Source: Lottia gigantea
Taxonomy: Eukaryota > Mollusca > Gastropoda > Lottiidae
Reading direction: 5' to 3'
NCBI RefSeq assembly: GCF_000327385.1
Contig: NW_008709540.1
Coordinates: forward strand, 625,815-689,814
DNA length: 64,000 nt
The notes below the pieces were generated by a model. That model worked only from the letters and a program-made list of their open reading frames with translations. It had not been told where the DNA came from and did not search any database. Shown here piece after piece: positions 12,101 to 23,500 of the stretch (positions are counted from its first letter, which is position 1; each line of letters starts with the position of its first letter). Position numbers and translations under genes: made by a program.

Positions 12101-15100
12101 TTAATATATTGACAATTCACAGCAGAAATAACATTACTATAAATATCAAATATTTCCCCTCCAGAATATTATATAATAACTAAAATAGACTTGTTATACA
12201 CCAATTTTTATTTTCACTAGAATCATCTACCTATATATAATTGTTTCTCTATTAAACAAGTAGCAATACTGTGACAGCATGTAACATGATAACATGTTCA
12301 GGGTCTCCACCAGTCTCCACCAGTTGGGGACAAAATGCAGTAAGGTCAAAATGCAGTAAGGTTCGGCTGTTCTATCTTACCTGTAACAGTGGGGTTCTAA
12401 ATACAGTAGGGCTCTGCTGGTGTATCTTATCTGTAGCAGTAGGGCTCTGCTGAAATAGGGTTCAATATAGATTGCAAAGTTATCAGACCAAATTTTAGAT
12501 TTGGCTAATCAAGTTAAATTTTGATTCATATATCTTAAAAATACTGTAGCAATGTAAAATGTTTCAGTAGTAAACCTTCAAATAAACAATTTGATTAGAT
12601 TAGCACATTGCCGTGATAAATTTTTAATTTATTTTCTAATCACAGGAAATATAGGATCACAAAAGGGGTCATTTTGAATTGCAAACTGCTATGCGATACT
12701 ACTTAAATCCTGCGATTAATTGTTCGGAAAATAAACCGAGGCCCAGTGTGCTACAGACTGTCCACATTAAAGTTTCAATTTTCATTTTTACTAGAATCGT
12801 CTACCTATATATATAATTGTTTCTCACCAACCTAATATGGCAATATTGTGACAACTTGTCCTAACACCATGTAACCTTTTACTAAGCTAAACATAATGAG
12901 ATGACAAACTAAACTAAATGATAAGGGCATGTTGTTACAATACTGTTTTAAGAATAGGTGTTATCATTATCAAAAGGGGTTTATATGTATCTAAACCGTT
13001 TCTCTCAGGCTCAGAGTTCAACGATATCGTTTTCGCTGAAATTGTGAAGTTTTTTGTTTTTACATAAAAAGCTATAGTGGGACATATATTTCATTTGTCT
13101 GATGTCCAATAAGTTCTTCTTTGGGTTATTACAAATACACCAACTTCTGTCAAAGTCTGTCGAACTATCTTACGTGTCCGGAAAGACAGACAGGGGCGAA
13201 GACTTTATAGAGACGTATAAAAAGTGACGGCATATATAATATCACAGGTCATCATCTGATTTACAAAACATATTTCCATTAGCAGTAACTTAAATTATTG
13301 GATAAAGGGACATAATTCATGATAAATCAATTATCAATAATTTTCAAGTTTGACCATTGAAAGACCATCTTAGAAGAAATATACCAAACCTAATATTGAT
13401 AATTACAGCTGAATTAATATTACTATAAATAACAAATATTTGACCTCCAGAATATTATATAATAACTAAAATAGACTTGTTATATACCAATTTTTATTTT
13501 CACTAGAATCATCTACCTATATATAATTGTTTCTCTACTTAACAAGTAGCAATACTGTGACAGCATGTCCCAATACCATGAAGCCTTACTAAACTAAACA
13601 GACAAAAATAAACCCTGCCAAATGATAAAGGGATTAGCATGCTGTCGGAATATTGTTTTGAGGGGGACAAATTTGTCTAAACCTCTCTCTCTCCAGTTGA
13701 TAATATTGTGAAGTTATTGGTTTTTACATAAATATCAATAGAGGGAGAAACTCCCCCTCCCCCCTTTATTTGATTGTTTGACTACTGAGTATTTGAATTT
13801 TCTTAATATAGTCCATATTTTATGCCCCCAAGTTGTTATGTAAAAGGGACAGGTGCATCATTTTGGGGGGTTGATTTTAGACTTGAATATATGAAATTTT
13901 ACTCACTATTTCTATATGTTTCTTCTATATATCACAGAGTATCTTATCTTGAGAAGTCGTCATTTTAACATTCAAATGCAGATAATTCTGGACACATGGA
14001 TTTGAAGGCTCAAATTTCGACAGTGAGATGTAAATATTATTACTGATTAGCTCAGCTAAAAAAATTCCTGTTTCTGAGACAAAAAGTATGATTGGTCAAA
14101 ATAAATCTTGAACCTGTCCCTTAAGATACACATAATCTAGTTTATACCCTGTCTATTCGTTTAACCACAGTTGTCTGTGAAAGAGATGGAGGTCACAGTT
14201 CTTTTTTTTGTCAGATTATTATAAAGATTATGTGTAGAACGTAAATAATTTGAATACTTACTGCAGCTGATTGGTCGAATTGAATTCTGTGATGGCAGCT
14301 TGGTTACAGAACTTCCACTTAAAACACTTTTAGTGGACTTCAATAAATTCTGTTGTTTTCTAACCTAAAATAATGTTGATGAAAGTCAAGGGCTGCTAAC
14401 TCGCAAACTTTTGTCAAAGTAAAGCAAATTGTTTATTAAATAATTTCTATTAAATGCTTCACTGACTAAAACATTCAAAATGTAAGCTTAATAATGCTAC
14501 ATGACTGCTGTTGTGTTGTTAATTCAACTTTCAATTTATGGGGATATGGAAGTTAACTTTTTCATGCTTGTTAAAGGGATTGTAAAGACGTTTTCTCAAA
14601 ATTTTATGTGTATCAGGGACCCCATTAGCATCAAGTCTGTGGTTCCTGCAATTTCACTAAAAGTATGTGTTTAATGAAATCACTAATCGAGAAGTCCTTA
14701 AGTGGTCCAGCATATTTTGTGATAAGTGACGTCATCAAATACTTACTTTTAGTAAGTCTGATTGAAAATTGGAATGATGTAATTTGATGCTATCAGGGTC
14801 CAGATACACATAAAAAATTTAGAAAACCTCTATCCAACCCCTTTAACAATTATAGGAATTTCCCTTATGACAAGTTCAAACGCTTGTCGAATATTACGTT
14901 ACTTTAATGGAATTCCATTTTAGAATTTTGTAAAGTGTGAGAACATGACGTTTTGGGGGCGACCATTTTGACTAATGATTTTGATTGAAATCAAAGAGTA
15001 ATTTTAGGGACCAATTTGTCTAATTTTGACTGATGTTTCCATTTCGGTTAGGTGCCAAGTTGACTATAATAACCTGACTTTTTTTATTCTTAAGATGGGA

Positions 15101-15777
15101 AATTACACCTCAACTGTAGGTATTTCCGAATATGAGTTCAAACGGTAATATTCTCTTGTAGAAAGCATGTTTAATCAGTAAAATGGTGATCAAATGGTCA
15201 TTATAGTGATAATGGTCATCAATATGTGCTAATGTTGTTCTGAACAAGTTAATCTTCAGAAGCAGAATGATGCTCCTGTAGCATCGGATGGCTTACATTT
15301 TTAATGTTTCGCCAATAAAGCAAATATATCTGGAAATTCAAAAAAACTTTTTACACAGATAATAACTTGCACACAATTCAGTCAACTGACACAAGACAAG
15401 TACAAATTTGTTGCATCATCATTTCCCAATCTGAAAGGCCAATATTTGATTTACAGCTATTTCCTGATTTCCCTCACATAATATTAAAAATGAGGAAAAA
15501 TCCCCATAAAACAGGGTCAAGTTTTTCTGACCCACTCCAGTCGAAAACTGTCAAGATAGCTATCAGAGGCTGGAATTGATGAAAATGTTTCTGACTACCC
15601 CTTTGTCTCAATTCAGTAATAGTTAGCAAAACAAAACACGACAAATCTCTTGCCAATTTAGAGCGCACAAACAAAAAACCTTTCAGGGGTGCAGAAGGTG
15701 TGTAAATAAAAATATTTGATCATGAAACGGTTAGGAACAATTACCGTTGAAAAAATATGTCTGCAAAAAGATGCCAT
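128..15777 (-). CDS. PRDX3: Mitochondrial 2-Cys peroxiredoxin (PRDX3-like), last exon off the left edge
   Basis: Thioredoxin-dependent peroxidase that removes H2O2, predicted in the mitochondrial matrix. Exons on the minus strand: 15777-15745, 14364-14262, 1886-1745, 1350-1215, 998-895 and 258-128; all phases close (0,1,2,0,2, then 1 at the final donor), giving 216 visible residues. Exons 1-2 encode a basic, Ser-rich leader without acidic residues, starting MASFCRHIF, typical of a transit peptide. Exon 3 carries APDFSG and the FFYPLDF strand. Exon 4 carries the peroxidatic FVCPTE (about Cys97) and SHLAWIN. Exon 5 has the GGLG loop of eukaryotic 2-Cys enzymes, and exon 6 has GLFIID and NDLPVGRS up to DKHGE. 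The resolving-Cys exon (VCPAGW in relatives) and the C-terminal YF helix are not in the window. The leader and the [10 protein letters not shown] segment favour PRDX3 over PRDX1/2/4. Intron 2 is 12.4 kb and repeat-filled. Family identity is near certain; exon 1 is inferred from phase and leader character. Confidence 0.93.
259..894 (-). repeat. 42-bp minisatellite filling the last visible PRDX3 intron
   Basis: About 13 near-identical 42-bp units (roughly 345-890) plus degenerate shorter units next to the acceptor. On the gene strand each unit holds a T-rich tract ending in CCAG, then GGCTTTGTTTATTATTG, which copies the start of the downstream exon (GGTTTGTTTATTATTG). Every unit therefore carries an acceptor-like site plus the beginning of the next exon. 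Because 42 is divisible by 3 and no stop occurs, the frame stays open from exon to exon through the whole intron. Confidence 0.93.
1960..2310 (+). mobile_element. Dispersed non-coding repeat ending in GTGGGCGTATA (repeat family R)
   Basis: Shares long stretches with 5236-5462, 7277-7503, 13090-13225 and 28960-29330: 'tctagagtgtttac', 'tttcaataggttt', 'ggacggacggacatgggtga' and a terminal hairpin pairing TATACGCCC with GGGCGTATA. No protein is encoded. Similar repeats are common in mollusc genomes as far as I recall; class not assigned. Confidence 0.6.
2514..2992 (-). mobile_element. Penelope-like element fragment: GIY-YIG endonuclease end
   Basis: Minus-strand coding matches the C-terminal part of a Penelope-like retroelement polyprotein: a [14 protein letters not shown] linker, then a GIY-YIG nuclease core ([18 protein letters not shown]) followed by conserved VRLKDH and AVAEH motifs. 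It is head-to-head with an RT fragment on the plus strand; the two share an inverted segment of about 60 bp (2903-2962 and 3521-3580). Penelope elements often insert as truncated and partly inverted copies. It sits inside PRDX3 intron 2. Confidence 0.82.
2955..3582 (+). mobile_element. Penelope-like element fragment: reverse transcriptase part
   Basis: The plus-strand frame reads the C-terminal half of a Penelope-type RT. The catalytic region is [10 protein letters not shown], followed by [30 protein letters not shown] and the thumb region, ending in the [10 protein letters not shown] linker shared with the inverted fragment to its left. The N-terminal RT part is absent. The fragment stops where the 2-kb tandem array starts. 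A 5'-truncated, inactive relic. Confidence 0.82.
4228..4350. repeat. 16-bp VNTR (GGGTGGTTTTACCCCA) inside the 2-kb unit
   Basis: Eight GGGTGGTTT copies here, but only four in the corresponding places of the second and third units (about 6345-6402 and 8388-8445). This accounts for most of the length difference between unit 1 and units 2-3. Confidence 0.9.
4735..4992. mobile_element. Short element with TATACGCCCAC terminal inverted repeats, within the unit
   Basis: Begins CATATACGCCCACCACGG and ends GATGTGGGCGTATAAAA, so its ends pair over about 11 bp; about 250 bp long, non-coding. The same element sits at about 6777-7034 and 8818-9075 in the other two units, because the whole unit was duplicated. 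Confidence 0.6.
9655..9945 (+). mobile_element. tRNA-derived SINE copy (family S)
   Basis: Degenerate tRNA-like head ('cttagtgaatttgacgctta') and a tail shared with copies at 52335 and 55308: 'atggaaaaagcgtct', 'caataaactgag', 'ctacaggctgtgcatgtta', 'cgacagttggaaattgaaaa', then 'gtcctgacaagag'. A 3' fragment of the same family is at 12715-12780. Confidence 0.7.
10530..10872. repeat. 33-bp minisatellite, about 10 copies
   Basis: Units begin GAGGGGATCAGTATGTTGTT and continue ACAATATTGTTTT. A single related copy occurs in each 2-kb unit (for example 4103-4135, 'ggggatcagcatgctgtta'), so the array appears to have expanded from that segment. Open reading frames through it (33 = 3 x 11) are by-products of the period. 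Confidence 0.92.
13852..14124. mobile_element. MITE family B copy, TIR AAGGGACAGGT
   Basis: Ends are AAGGGACAGGT and ACCTGTCCCTT, next to TTAA/TAAA. The interior shares 'cagataattctggacacat', 'ggctcaaattt' and 'tctatatgt' with copies at 29883-30203, 53430-53670 and 57318-57585. Non-coding. Confidence 0.82.
14571..14846. mobile_element. MITE family A copy, TTAA-bounded, ~50-bp TIRs
   Basis: Starts TTAAAGGG and ends CCCCTTTAA. The inner arms TATGTGTATCAGGGACCC and GGGTCCAGATACACATAA pair. A second full-length copy is at 32285-32557, with pieces at 19545-19690, 44310-44410, 53171-53260 and 60193-60240. Non-coding, about 276 bp. Confidence 0.82.
15122..15183. repeat. Left arm of an inverted repeat pair around the PRDX3 first exon
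   Basis: 'ggtaatattctcttgtagaa' and its flanks reappear in reverse complement at 16768-16830. Probably two opposite copies of one dispersed repeat. Confidence 0.7.
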
Positions 15778-15880
15778 TTTTCACGTGTAGTGTATTATGA
15801 AAGGAATGACCTTCACTCCTAACCTGAGCTTGACGACCTTGACCTTTATCTCTACCAGCGCCACCGGAAGTAGGTAAATA
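15778..15880 (-). promoter_or_regulatory. Likely PRDX3 promoter / 5' UTR
   Basis: Just upstream of the PRDX3 ATG (15777, minus strand) lie a CACGTG E-box (15782-15787) and an ETS/NRF-2-type site reading ACTTCCGG on the minus strand (about 15864-15872). ETS sites of this form are common in promoters of nuclear genes for mitochondrial proteins. The start context is AAAAATGGC. Transcription start itself cannot be read from sequence. Confidence 0.45.
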
Positions 15881-16767
15881 CCTTTGTAAACAATCCGATT
15901 TCCATTTGACATTTTCTTACTCTGATTCATTTTTTGCTTGCAAAATGTCAGGTTAATGTCACTTAACATCCGCAGCAAATAGACAGGTACTTTTACATTC
16001 TTAATTTTCATTTTATCATTTTGGACGAATGGGCATTTATAAATTGCATTGCTGATTAAAAACAGGTGTGTGTGTTTTGCCAACCTATATTCAAGAGTTC
16101 AAGAGTCCACTAATACACCTATTTGTCATTAATCACCCATTCTAGGCCGGCACATGTTTCGTATATAAAATTGATCATCAGCCCAGCTAGTATTGATATG
16201 GTAGCTAAAGTTTCACCAAATTCATTGATTTAGGTTGCTAGTTAGCTGGGGTAAGTGAGTTTAACTAAACTAAGGCTTGACTGGTGTCTCCCACTGACAC
16301 TGTGATGTGGGAAAGCCCTTACACATTATCTTTAAATTTCAATTTCTGTTTCGATTGTATCACATGGTGTTGGATGCTTTACTGTTGATGTGGTAAACAC
16401 CCAATATATTCTTCCAAATCTTGACAGATGTGAGATACCATATTTATAGTTTAATACATGCAGACACAGTGGCTAATATTTTTGCATTTGGGGGCGTGAC
16501 AGAGAGTTTTTCTTATTCAAAATTTACTATTAAATTTAATAGAGGTCACTGAAATCAGGTCATTCAAATTAGAGAAAAAAATTTGGGGTTTTCCCACAAG
16601 GTAGAAGGCTTGTAATATATTTTCATAATGCTAGTCAATTTTATTTTATGATACAGTTATATTTGTTTTTTTTAAATACTGATATTTAAAAGGGAAAGTT
16701 TTCAATCATTTTTTGAAAATTTATTGGTATGTCGTCTTCTATAATAGAATACAGGGTGTGATATTTT

Positions 16768-16830
16768 TAACTGAGATTAAACACGCTTTCTACAAGAGAA
16801 TATTACCGTCTGAATTCATATTCGGAAACT
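16768..16830. repeat. Right arm of the inverted repeat pair
   Basis: Reverse complement of 15122-15183 with a few mismatches. The 1.6 kb between the arms holds PRDX3 exon 1 and its promoter. Confidence 0.7.
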
Positions 16831-17065
16831 ATAACTCTTTAAATTTTTAGAATGTTTTTGACTTCCAGTATTCAATTTATATAATCAAAGTGACAAAATA
16901 AAAATTTTAAATCAGCATTGTTGGACAGTAAAACTCATTTATTTGTTTATTTGTTATACAATTGATTTTTTTTCTTTTTCTCCGGAACGTCTCTAGCTCT
17001 AACTAAAAATGGTAAAGTATCTCTGTTTTGCCCCAAGATCTTTAAATGAGCTGCAATCAAAAATG

Positions 17066-17393
17066 AACTGATACATACAGCTGAATAGGCCTATCCTAAC
17101 TGATACATACAGCTGAATAGGCCTATCCTAACTGATACATACAGCTGAATAGGCCTATCTTAACTGATACATACAGCTGAATAGGCCTATCCTAACTGAT
17201 ACATACAGCTGAATAGACCTATCCTAACTGATACATACAGCTGAATAGGCCTATCCTAACTGATACATACAGCTGAATAGGCCTATCTAAACTGATACAT
17301 ACAGCTGAATAGGCCTATCCTAACTGATACATACAGCTGAATAGGCCTTCCTAACTGATACATACAGCTGAATAGGCCTATCCTAACTGATAT
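17066..17393. repeat. 32-bp minisatellite upstream of ELMOD3
   Basis: About 10 copies of a unit beginning ACTGATACATACAGCTGAAT and ending AGGCCTATCCTA, with single-base variants and one shortened copy. It ends about 120 bp before the first coding exon of the ELMOD3-like gene, so it lies in that gene's promoter or 5' UTR intron. Confidence 0.95.
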
Positions 17394-17515
17394 TATTGCT
17401 AAACCGGAAGTGACATATTGCATAATGTGCACAAAATTTGTTTGGAGTCTGTAGAGCTTATTGATGGACCAATTTATATCTGATTATGTTTTTCAGAAGT
17501 TTGCAATCAGGAAGA

Positions 17516-20500
17516 ATGGCAACAGATGCTTTAGATGTGGATGATTTAGTTCTTGATTTGAAAAATTCTGAAGATTTTGTGGGAGAAGACAAGAATTTTG
17601 ACCCGTTTAAAACCAGTTTAACTGACAACTCAATCAAGGAATTAAATAGACACAAACAGGATAATTTTCCAGATCTTTTAGGCTCTACTCAACTTGTTGA
17701 AACAAATATCAAGAATGCATTGAATGATCCATTCGGAGCTCTTTCACAAGGTGCCTCTCTGTCTACAAATACAGCCTTCAATAATGATCCATTTGGTGAC
17801 CTGGAATCGACTGGACATCCATCCAAAAATCAGATACCTGATCCCTTTTCAAATAACAACCAGGTAAAAGATCCTGTTCAAGATTTAGAAGGAAATCTTC
17901 CTGCTGTGTCTATTAAACCCAATGAAATTGGCAGCTTCACAAAACAGGAGGATAAAGACGCATTTGGTGCCTTAATGGGAGACAATCCAGACGTACTTCC
18001 TGAATCAACTTTCGCACCTTTAGATCCCTTTTCTTCCAATAAACTTGGGGAAAATGCTGCTGCAGATCCATTTGGAACAGGATTGGACCCTATTAGCAAT
18101 TCAGATCCCTTTGGAACTGCCAATCCACCTGGCAACGCAGATCCCTTTGGAACTGCCAATCAACCTAGCAACTCAGATCTATTTGGTGCTGAGTCAAACT
18201 CAACAAGCAGCTCAGATCTATTTGGAACAGCAAATCTGCCAGGCAACTCAGATCTATTTGGAACAGTGAACCCATCTGGCAATGCAGATCCCTTTGGAAC
18301 ATCAAATCAACCTTGCAACTCAGATCCATTTGGAACAGCAAATCCCCCAAGCAACTCAGATAACCCAGATCCCCTTGGAACAGCAAATCCATCAAGCAAC
18401 TCTGACAACTTCGGGATGGTGCCTACTTCTACAAGTATTCAAGATCCATTTGGGGCAGAAGCCAATGCTGCACAAAATTCAGATCCTTTTGGAACCATAC
18501 AAGACCAAGGAAATAATGCAACTAATTTGTTAGAAAGTGGAAACCAGGATCCTTTTGGAGGTGTCTTTTCCTCTGTCAAAACTGAAGATAAACCTTTAGA
18601 CCCATTTCAAGATCTAGGGTCTTTGCAAACTCAGGGAATTCCTCAAAATGATCCTTTTGGCACTGATTTTGCAGCAGTTATTTCCAAAGAATACAAGAAC
18701 CAGACAGATGCTGATCCCTTTTCTGCTGCCCCTTATAAAAACCAAAGCACATTACCAGATTCCATAGAAATCCAACAACAGACCTCTGAACTGTCCCCTA
18801 ATGATTCTAAATCATTCAACATCGAAGTTTTGAATTATGATGATATTTTTGGGGATGATCCCTTTCATGGCAGTTCAAATAATCAATCAAAAGACAATTC
18901 TAACAATTTCAACAGCCAATCAAATCAAAGTACCAGCATTCTTAATTCAGTTGAAACCAAAATTGAACCAGAAATTGAGGCAGCTTTCAACAATTCTGAA
19001 AACTTTTCCAGTACCAATCAATTTATAGCAGACAAAACCACAGACATAACTTCACAATCAGGGACTAACTTTGTCGGAAATTCCATGCCTTTTGAGCAGG
19101 CCATGATATTGGAAACAAAAGGTGTTGAAAATCCAGATTTATTGATGATTTCAACCATCAACCAAGTACCGAATTTAGTGGACCAGAATGTCTCCAACAA
19201 ATCACAAGAATTAAACAATTTTCAACTGGCCGATAAACCAACCAATGAGACCGTGATTCCAGTCAACCAGTCAACTGATGGTTCTACACCTGTGCTGGAT
19301 GTAAAACCATCATTACCTGACATCTTGCCCTCGTTAGGTTTACCTGATCTTCACAATAGTTCTCAGAAACAGGTATGTAAATACCTAGGTCTCTTCTAGC
19401 ACTTCTTTAACTGATATGCTTTTCTAACTATTAAATTGTGATAAAAATACAAAATGTAGAATGCTGAGGGGTTTTTTGCACATGTTGGCTGAAAAGTCTG
19501 CATTTTGAGGTAGTTATTTAATTCATTCGAAGAGGTTTTTTTGTAACTTTTTACGTGTATCAGGGACACTGATAGCTTTTGCACCTTTCCATTTTGTTGG
19601 TCAGATGTAGTTCCTGTAAATTTAGAAATGATTTACATGTACACATAGCATGTTTTGAAATCCTCTTTACAATCTCGAATTTCTTTACTTGAAACCAACT
19701 TCTTCTTAACATTAATATGATATATTCCAGGTGTCAGGAGAAGATGTAGGGGTTTCTATTTCTGATGTTCCATTACACTTTAATGATGGTAAGGTTCCGT
19801 TTGATTTGTTTTGTATGGTTCAGAAAAGTAGGATGTAAAACTCCATTCATTTCATTTTGATTCAATTTTGTCACTGATACAATAAATGGTGGGTGACTGC
19901 TTGAAACCTCGTATAACGATATATGATGCAAAATTACTTTTTGAGAAAAACGCAAAAAAACTATTTGTACGTGTATTTTGTTAAAATATTTTTTATTATT
20001 TTTTTTACCACTATACATGGTTTTCATTCTTTGAAAATTGAAATCTCGTATAACAATTTGAGTACTCCGGCTTATTTAACCAATAACTCGTATAACAGGG
20101 TTTTAAATCTGACTGTTTATATACGTGTATTTAATTGGTGGTTTTGGGTTATTTACAATCAAGCCAAGAAAAAGAGGTTTTGATCACAAGATCAGCGCTT
20201 TTAAGAGCGTTGGTACCAAAAAGTCAAAATGACCCAATATGGCATATACAGGGTTTCACGCGGTCACCCACGAAATATATCATAGTAGGTGGACTTGCTT
20301 GAGTATTAAAGAAGTGTTCAGTAACTAATCCAGATGCAGAGTGATATCATGTGTATGCGATGTATTAGGGTTGGCACAATATATCTGTGAAGGTGTACAT
20401 TACAATACAACATGTCATATACATGTATCATTTGATGTGGTCTTGTATTGATACTTTATCATTACCACTAATAATACCTATTAATCATTGTAGCAAGTAC

Positions 20501-23500
20501 CTCAATAACTCTTTCAAACTATATCTGTTCTCTACTATTATATGTTGTTTTTTTCAGATGTAAACAATAAAAATGGAGTTGTAGAAGGTATAAAGAGTCA
20601 AGATGAGTTGATTGAAGATTCTATAGACCTCAGTCAGATTACTACCAGTTTAAAGGTATTATTTTAATAATTGCTGCAGAGCATATGTAAAGGAGTGTCT
20701 TCTCTCACAGCTCAGTTTGTGGGCAGATTAACTATAAAAGTTGGTAGTGAGTTGGATAAGACATCTGTCTGCTAGACATTTAGGTGTTGTGGATCAGAAT
20801 CCTTACAGCTAAAAATCTTCCAGATAATAAATTCTGATTCGATTTCACTGTTAGCACAATTTTAGAATTAAGAGAACCAGGCCACGTACTCTCGAACCAA
20901 TTTAGCGCTAGGATATCCTAGAAACAGTGTAAGAAGTTAAGATCCTAAGCCATCCTAGAAACAGTGTTAGAAGATAAGACCCTGGGACATCCTAGCACCA
21001 AGATTGTTTAAAGAATACGCCTCCTGGTCTTGAATTTGTTTCTGAAAAGTGACAGGGAGAGCTGTGACTGTGGTCTATCAGCTGATTAAACAAATTTTGA
21101 ATTAATCTACTAAAAAAAACTTGTTTTGTTCCAGGATCAGAAAGATGAAGATGAATCAGAATTTGATTTTGAAGCTCCAGTTGTTTCTGTTCCAGCTCGC
21201 CCTGCCCCTGTTGCCCCCTCAAAACCAGTCCCTGCTCGCCCAGCACCTATCTCTCCTGTACGCCCTGCCCCTGTAGCTCCTGGCACAAACAGGGCAGCCC
21301 CAGTAGTCCCTAGCACAAACCATGCTGCTCCTGTAACCCCAAGCACAAACAATGTAGACCCTACCCCCAGCCAGTCCACTCCAGACCAAGCTGCGCCCGT
21401 GGCACCAATAAGAGTGAAGCGAGCCTCTAGTCGTGATGCCAGTGCCAATATACCTGATAATACTCAAACTCAGCCTCCTCAGCAGGTAAATCTTTCAAAA
21501 CTTATCATTATTTCAAAAACTTGCATACTATTAGAAAACACAGGATATATATGGTGAAGCCTACATTCCTTAATTCAATGTTTTATATTATGTTCATACA
21601 GACAGTGTTATTACGTGTTATTACGTGTTATAAAGAATCACTAGATGCGTTATATATTCCATATTTACAATTATACAGTACTGTCTTAACTGATACCTAC
21701 TCTATAATGTGACTAATTGTAATTGTTTGTTTGTAGGCTGATGGAATGAAGTCTAATGTAATAATCTCTACAGTAGAAGATTGGGACAATATACAGACTA
21801 TACAACCAGGTAGGTTAATAATGATAATCAGGGATTACAGGTCACTAAGCCAATCTTTATCTCTAATAAATAAATAGTTAGTTAAATGGAGTTTAAAAAT
21901 GGAACATTTTTTGACACAGTTATAAGCACACAGAGTTCATAAAACAATAGTTAATTCCTTATTTTGATGAAAAAATCATAGATGAATTCACAATAGAAGA
22001 CAAAGCCAAGGGAAACCAATGAAAAAAAGGGTTAAGACACAATTCCTGTTTTAATAAAGCTAACACCAATTTAAGAGTTGAAGAACTCTATCTCAGATAA
22101 TGTTTAGGTTTTGATTGTAATTTTGAACTGTTTTGTTGTAGGATTTAAGGGTGAAAGACCTCCAGAAGGTAATTATTTAATAAATCTTTATTTAATGTCT
22201 GTTTTGGTCTGTGCACTAAGTCCTGATAATGCATCATCATGCAAATTTTGTGAAATTATGGAAAAAGATATCAAAATCAAGCCTTACCTTGAGAAATACC
22301 AGAATAATGACAAGATGGAAACAGCACCTGGCCCTTTTCACCCCTGAATATTCTCTATGATGAGAAATACAATAAAGATCTGGGATGAGTTTGAATATGA
22401 CAAAGTTTTAATGAATGGATTTTGGTTATTGCCCTTGACTTAGATACAAGGCATCTAAATTACAATTTTTTGATATTTGATTTTTAAAGGTGACCAGACC
22501 ATCAGTAAATCAACTCCACTGTATACATATGAAGAAGCTTACAATACGTTACAACAGGCTGATTATACCTCTGTACAGAACTCATTACGAACATCAGTTG
22601 ATAGGTCTGGTATAACAGCTGTTGTCCACTTTCTGTTTGGACCACCCAAATTAAATCGTGACTTAATCAAAGGGAGGGAATTCATCTTCTGTCTTTCAGC
22701 AAGTAAGTTGAGTTTATTTTTCTGTGTTGATGGCTAGTGTTGTTGATTTGATAGTGATTTTCCAATTCAATGAACCCTCTGCCTGGTTTCCCCCTGTCCG
22801 TGATATAGTTCGGAGTGGCTGACATGGAAAAGCATCTGTTCACTTTAAAGATCTCTTGACAGTTAGGTTGAAAATGAGCAGGGTGATGCCTCATGCCTGG
22901 AAAAAATTCATTCATTGACATTCCTCATTAGCTCTATTGAATGCAAAGAAAAGGAAGATGTGCAAAAACAAACATTCATTCATTCATTCATTCATTCATT
23001 CATTCATTCATTCATTTACTCATTAATTAATTCATTCATTCATTTACTCATTCATTCATTCATTTACTCATTCATTCTTTCATTCATTTACTCATTCATT
23101 CATTCATTCATTCATTCTTTCTATCTGTAGGTTGTATAGATAATGAACAGCCTAGCCATGGTAAAATGTTACAGAGTATTTATAGAATATTAACAGGTTC
23201 TAGGTTTGATTCACCAAGAATAGGTTCACATTGGGAAGAGATCGGATTTCAAGGTATGTTTTATATTTTTATTTAGATAGTTAGACAGAAAACATCACAC
23301 CTGTTAGTGATATGTGCCTAATTGAAAGTGTGCCTAAATGTCATTATGCCAAATATAAATGTGCAAATATTGACTGTTTACCCATTATCATACCCATGTA
23401 CATTGCCGCAGTGGAATAGCTCCGGTTGCAGTCTGCTAGGTGATTAATTACTTTGATTGAAACACCTAAAGTTGGGCTAGAATTGTATTAGTTATCATAT

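Larger units (their letters stand above)
9326..13750. repeat. Decayed older copies of the 2-kb unit
   Basis: Landmarks of the recent unit recur here with many differences. 'gggacataattcatgataa' is seen at about 9245, 12010 and 13305. 'cctatatataattgtttctc' is seen at about 9431, 12231, 12803 and 13520. The segment containing 'gacagcatgtcc' recurs at about 10300 and 13560. The unit start motif reappears near 11865. The repeat thus extends as older, diverged copies to the right of the homogenised ones. No coding was recognised. Confidence 0.75.

Noticed and set aside
15781-16083. 100-residue minus-strand ORF upstream of PRDX3
   Set aside because: Runs through the ETS-containing promoter region, is in no known family, and is not needed by the PRDX3 model, whose leader exon begins at 15777.
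17066-17393. CRISPR-like array
   Set aside because: Units are contiguous with no unique spacers, and the surroundings are eukaryotic. The same applies to the other tandem arrays.
17878-18395. Minus- and other-frame ORFs over the DPF exon
   Set aside because: Shadows of the repetitive ELMOD3 coding exon; the plus frame continues in phase through 12 exons.
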